Shown here piece by piece: positions 6,604 to 6,716 of a stretch of 6,716 nucleotides of DNA. A model generated the notes under the pieces. The model did no database searches. It saw nothing but the letters and a program-made list of their open reading frames with translations, and was not told where the DNA came from. Within the stretch, counting starts at the first letter, position 1, and each line of letters starts with the position of its first letter. Made by a program: the position numbers and the translations under genes. Source of the DNA: Phycisphaerae bacterium (GTDB lineage Bacteria; Planctomycetota; Phycisphaerae; JAAYCJ01); contig WFQY01000187.1 of NCBI GenBank assembly GCA_015486815.1, positions 1 to 6,716 of the forward strand, written 5' to 3'.

Positions 6604-6633
6604 TTGGCAATTGGAAAATTATTTTCGTATAAT
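6604..6633 (+). promoter_or_regulatory. Rightward sigma70-like promoter (TTGGCA-N18-TATAAT)
   Basis: TTGGCA (6604-6609) and a perfect TATAAT (6628-6633) are 18 bases apart on the plus strand, divergent from citrate synthase. Predicted transcription starts near 6640 and runs through the repeat copy and palindrome to the right edge. Its target, if any, lies outside the window. Confidence 0.45.
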
Positions 6634-6647
6634 AGGAATTTTAAGCT

Positions 6648-6679
6648 GTTAGCCATTGGTCTGTAGCTATTAGCTGAAA
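6648..6679 (+). repeat. Dispersed intergenic repeat, copy 2 (inverted relative to copy at 1856-1887)
   Basis: Thirty-two bases match the reverse complement of 1856-1887 at 27 positions by eye, with an unbroken shared core GTAGCTATTAGCT. Together the two copies bracket the whole citrate synthase operon in opposite orientation, with about 4.76 kb between them. Flanking bases do not align, so there is no evidence of a larger shared element in this window. Confidence 0.6.
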
Positions 6680-6690
6680 TCCAAAAGTAG

Positions 6691-6712
6691 GGGCAGACCT
6701 ATGTGTCTGCCC
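6691..6712. repeat. Palindromic element GGGCAGAC-N6-GTCTGCCC
   Basis: A perfect 8-pair inverted repeat with a six-base loop (CTATGT) sits 11 bases after repeat copy 2. It is much richer in G and C than its surroundings. The plus side is followed by AAAA at the edge; on the minus strand the stem is followed by CTACTTTT, a poor terminator tail. It resembles the REP-like palindromes scattered between genes in many environmental bacterial genomes. Terminator function for a gene to the right, reading leftward, remains possible. Confidence 0.55.
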
Positions 6713-6716
6713 AAAA

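Overview
The window carries four protein genes, all on the minus strand, with two AT-rich intergenic stretches. It is a moderately AT-rich bacterial sequence. Short TAGC/TTAG-rich intergenic repeats and a GGGCAGAC...GTCTGCCC palindrome suggest an environmental lineage. A Planctomycetota-like origin (Phycisphaerae or Sedimentisphaerales type) is a low-confidence guess, because no phylogenetic marker is present to settle it.

Layout from right to left, the direction of transcription. A citrate synthase gene (5274-6440) is followed after 23 bases by a 74-residue DUF2283 gene (5026-5250). After a further 13 bases comes a 948-residue fused FAD/iron-sulfur oxidoreductase of the GlcD-GlcF / D-lactate dehydrogenase type (2166-5012). 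Each has its own purine-rich ribosome binding site, so the three look like one operon. It would pair entry of acetyl-CoA into the TCA cycle with oxidation of a 2-hydroxy acid; the role of the DUF2283 protein is unknown. A 463-base gap follows, and then the N-terminal 567 codons of a restriction-modification gene (1-1702), which runs off the left edge. This protein joins a PD-(D/E)xK nuclease domain to an Eco57I-like N6-adenine methyltransferase domain, as in type IIG enzymes. It belongs to defence, not metabolism, and has its own promoter candidates.

The least ordinary part is the gap at 1703-2165. Facing right, against all the genes, it holds a good sigma70-like promoter (TTGGCA-N17-TATATT), a 12-pair stem-loop at the predicted transcript start, and about 90 bases downstream GCTCTTTGACAATTTAG, a close match to the boxA antitermination signal of rRNA leaders. 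No rRNA or CRISPR array follows; the sequence runs straight into the 3' end of the oxidoreductase gene in antisense. It may be an orphaned rRNA-type leader, a rearrangement scar or an unrecognised antisense/non-coding transcript.

A 32-base repeat lies on both sides of the metabolic operon in opposite orientation (1856-1887 and 6648-6679, 27 of 32 identical by eye). At the right edge there is another rightward promoter candidate (TTGGCA-N18-TATAAT), followed by one repeat copy and the palindrome. I see no tRNA, rRNA, CRISPR array, insertion sequence or plus-strand protein gene that I can support.
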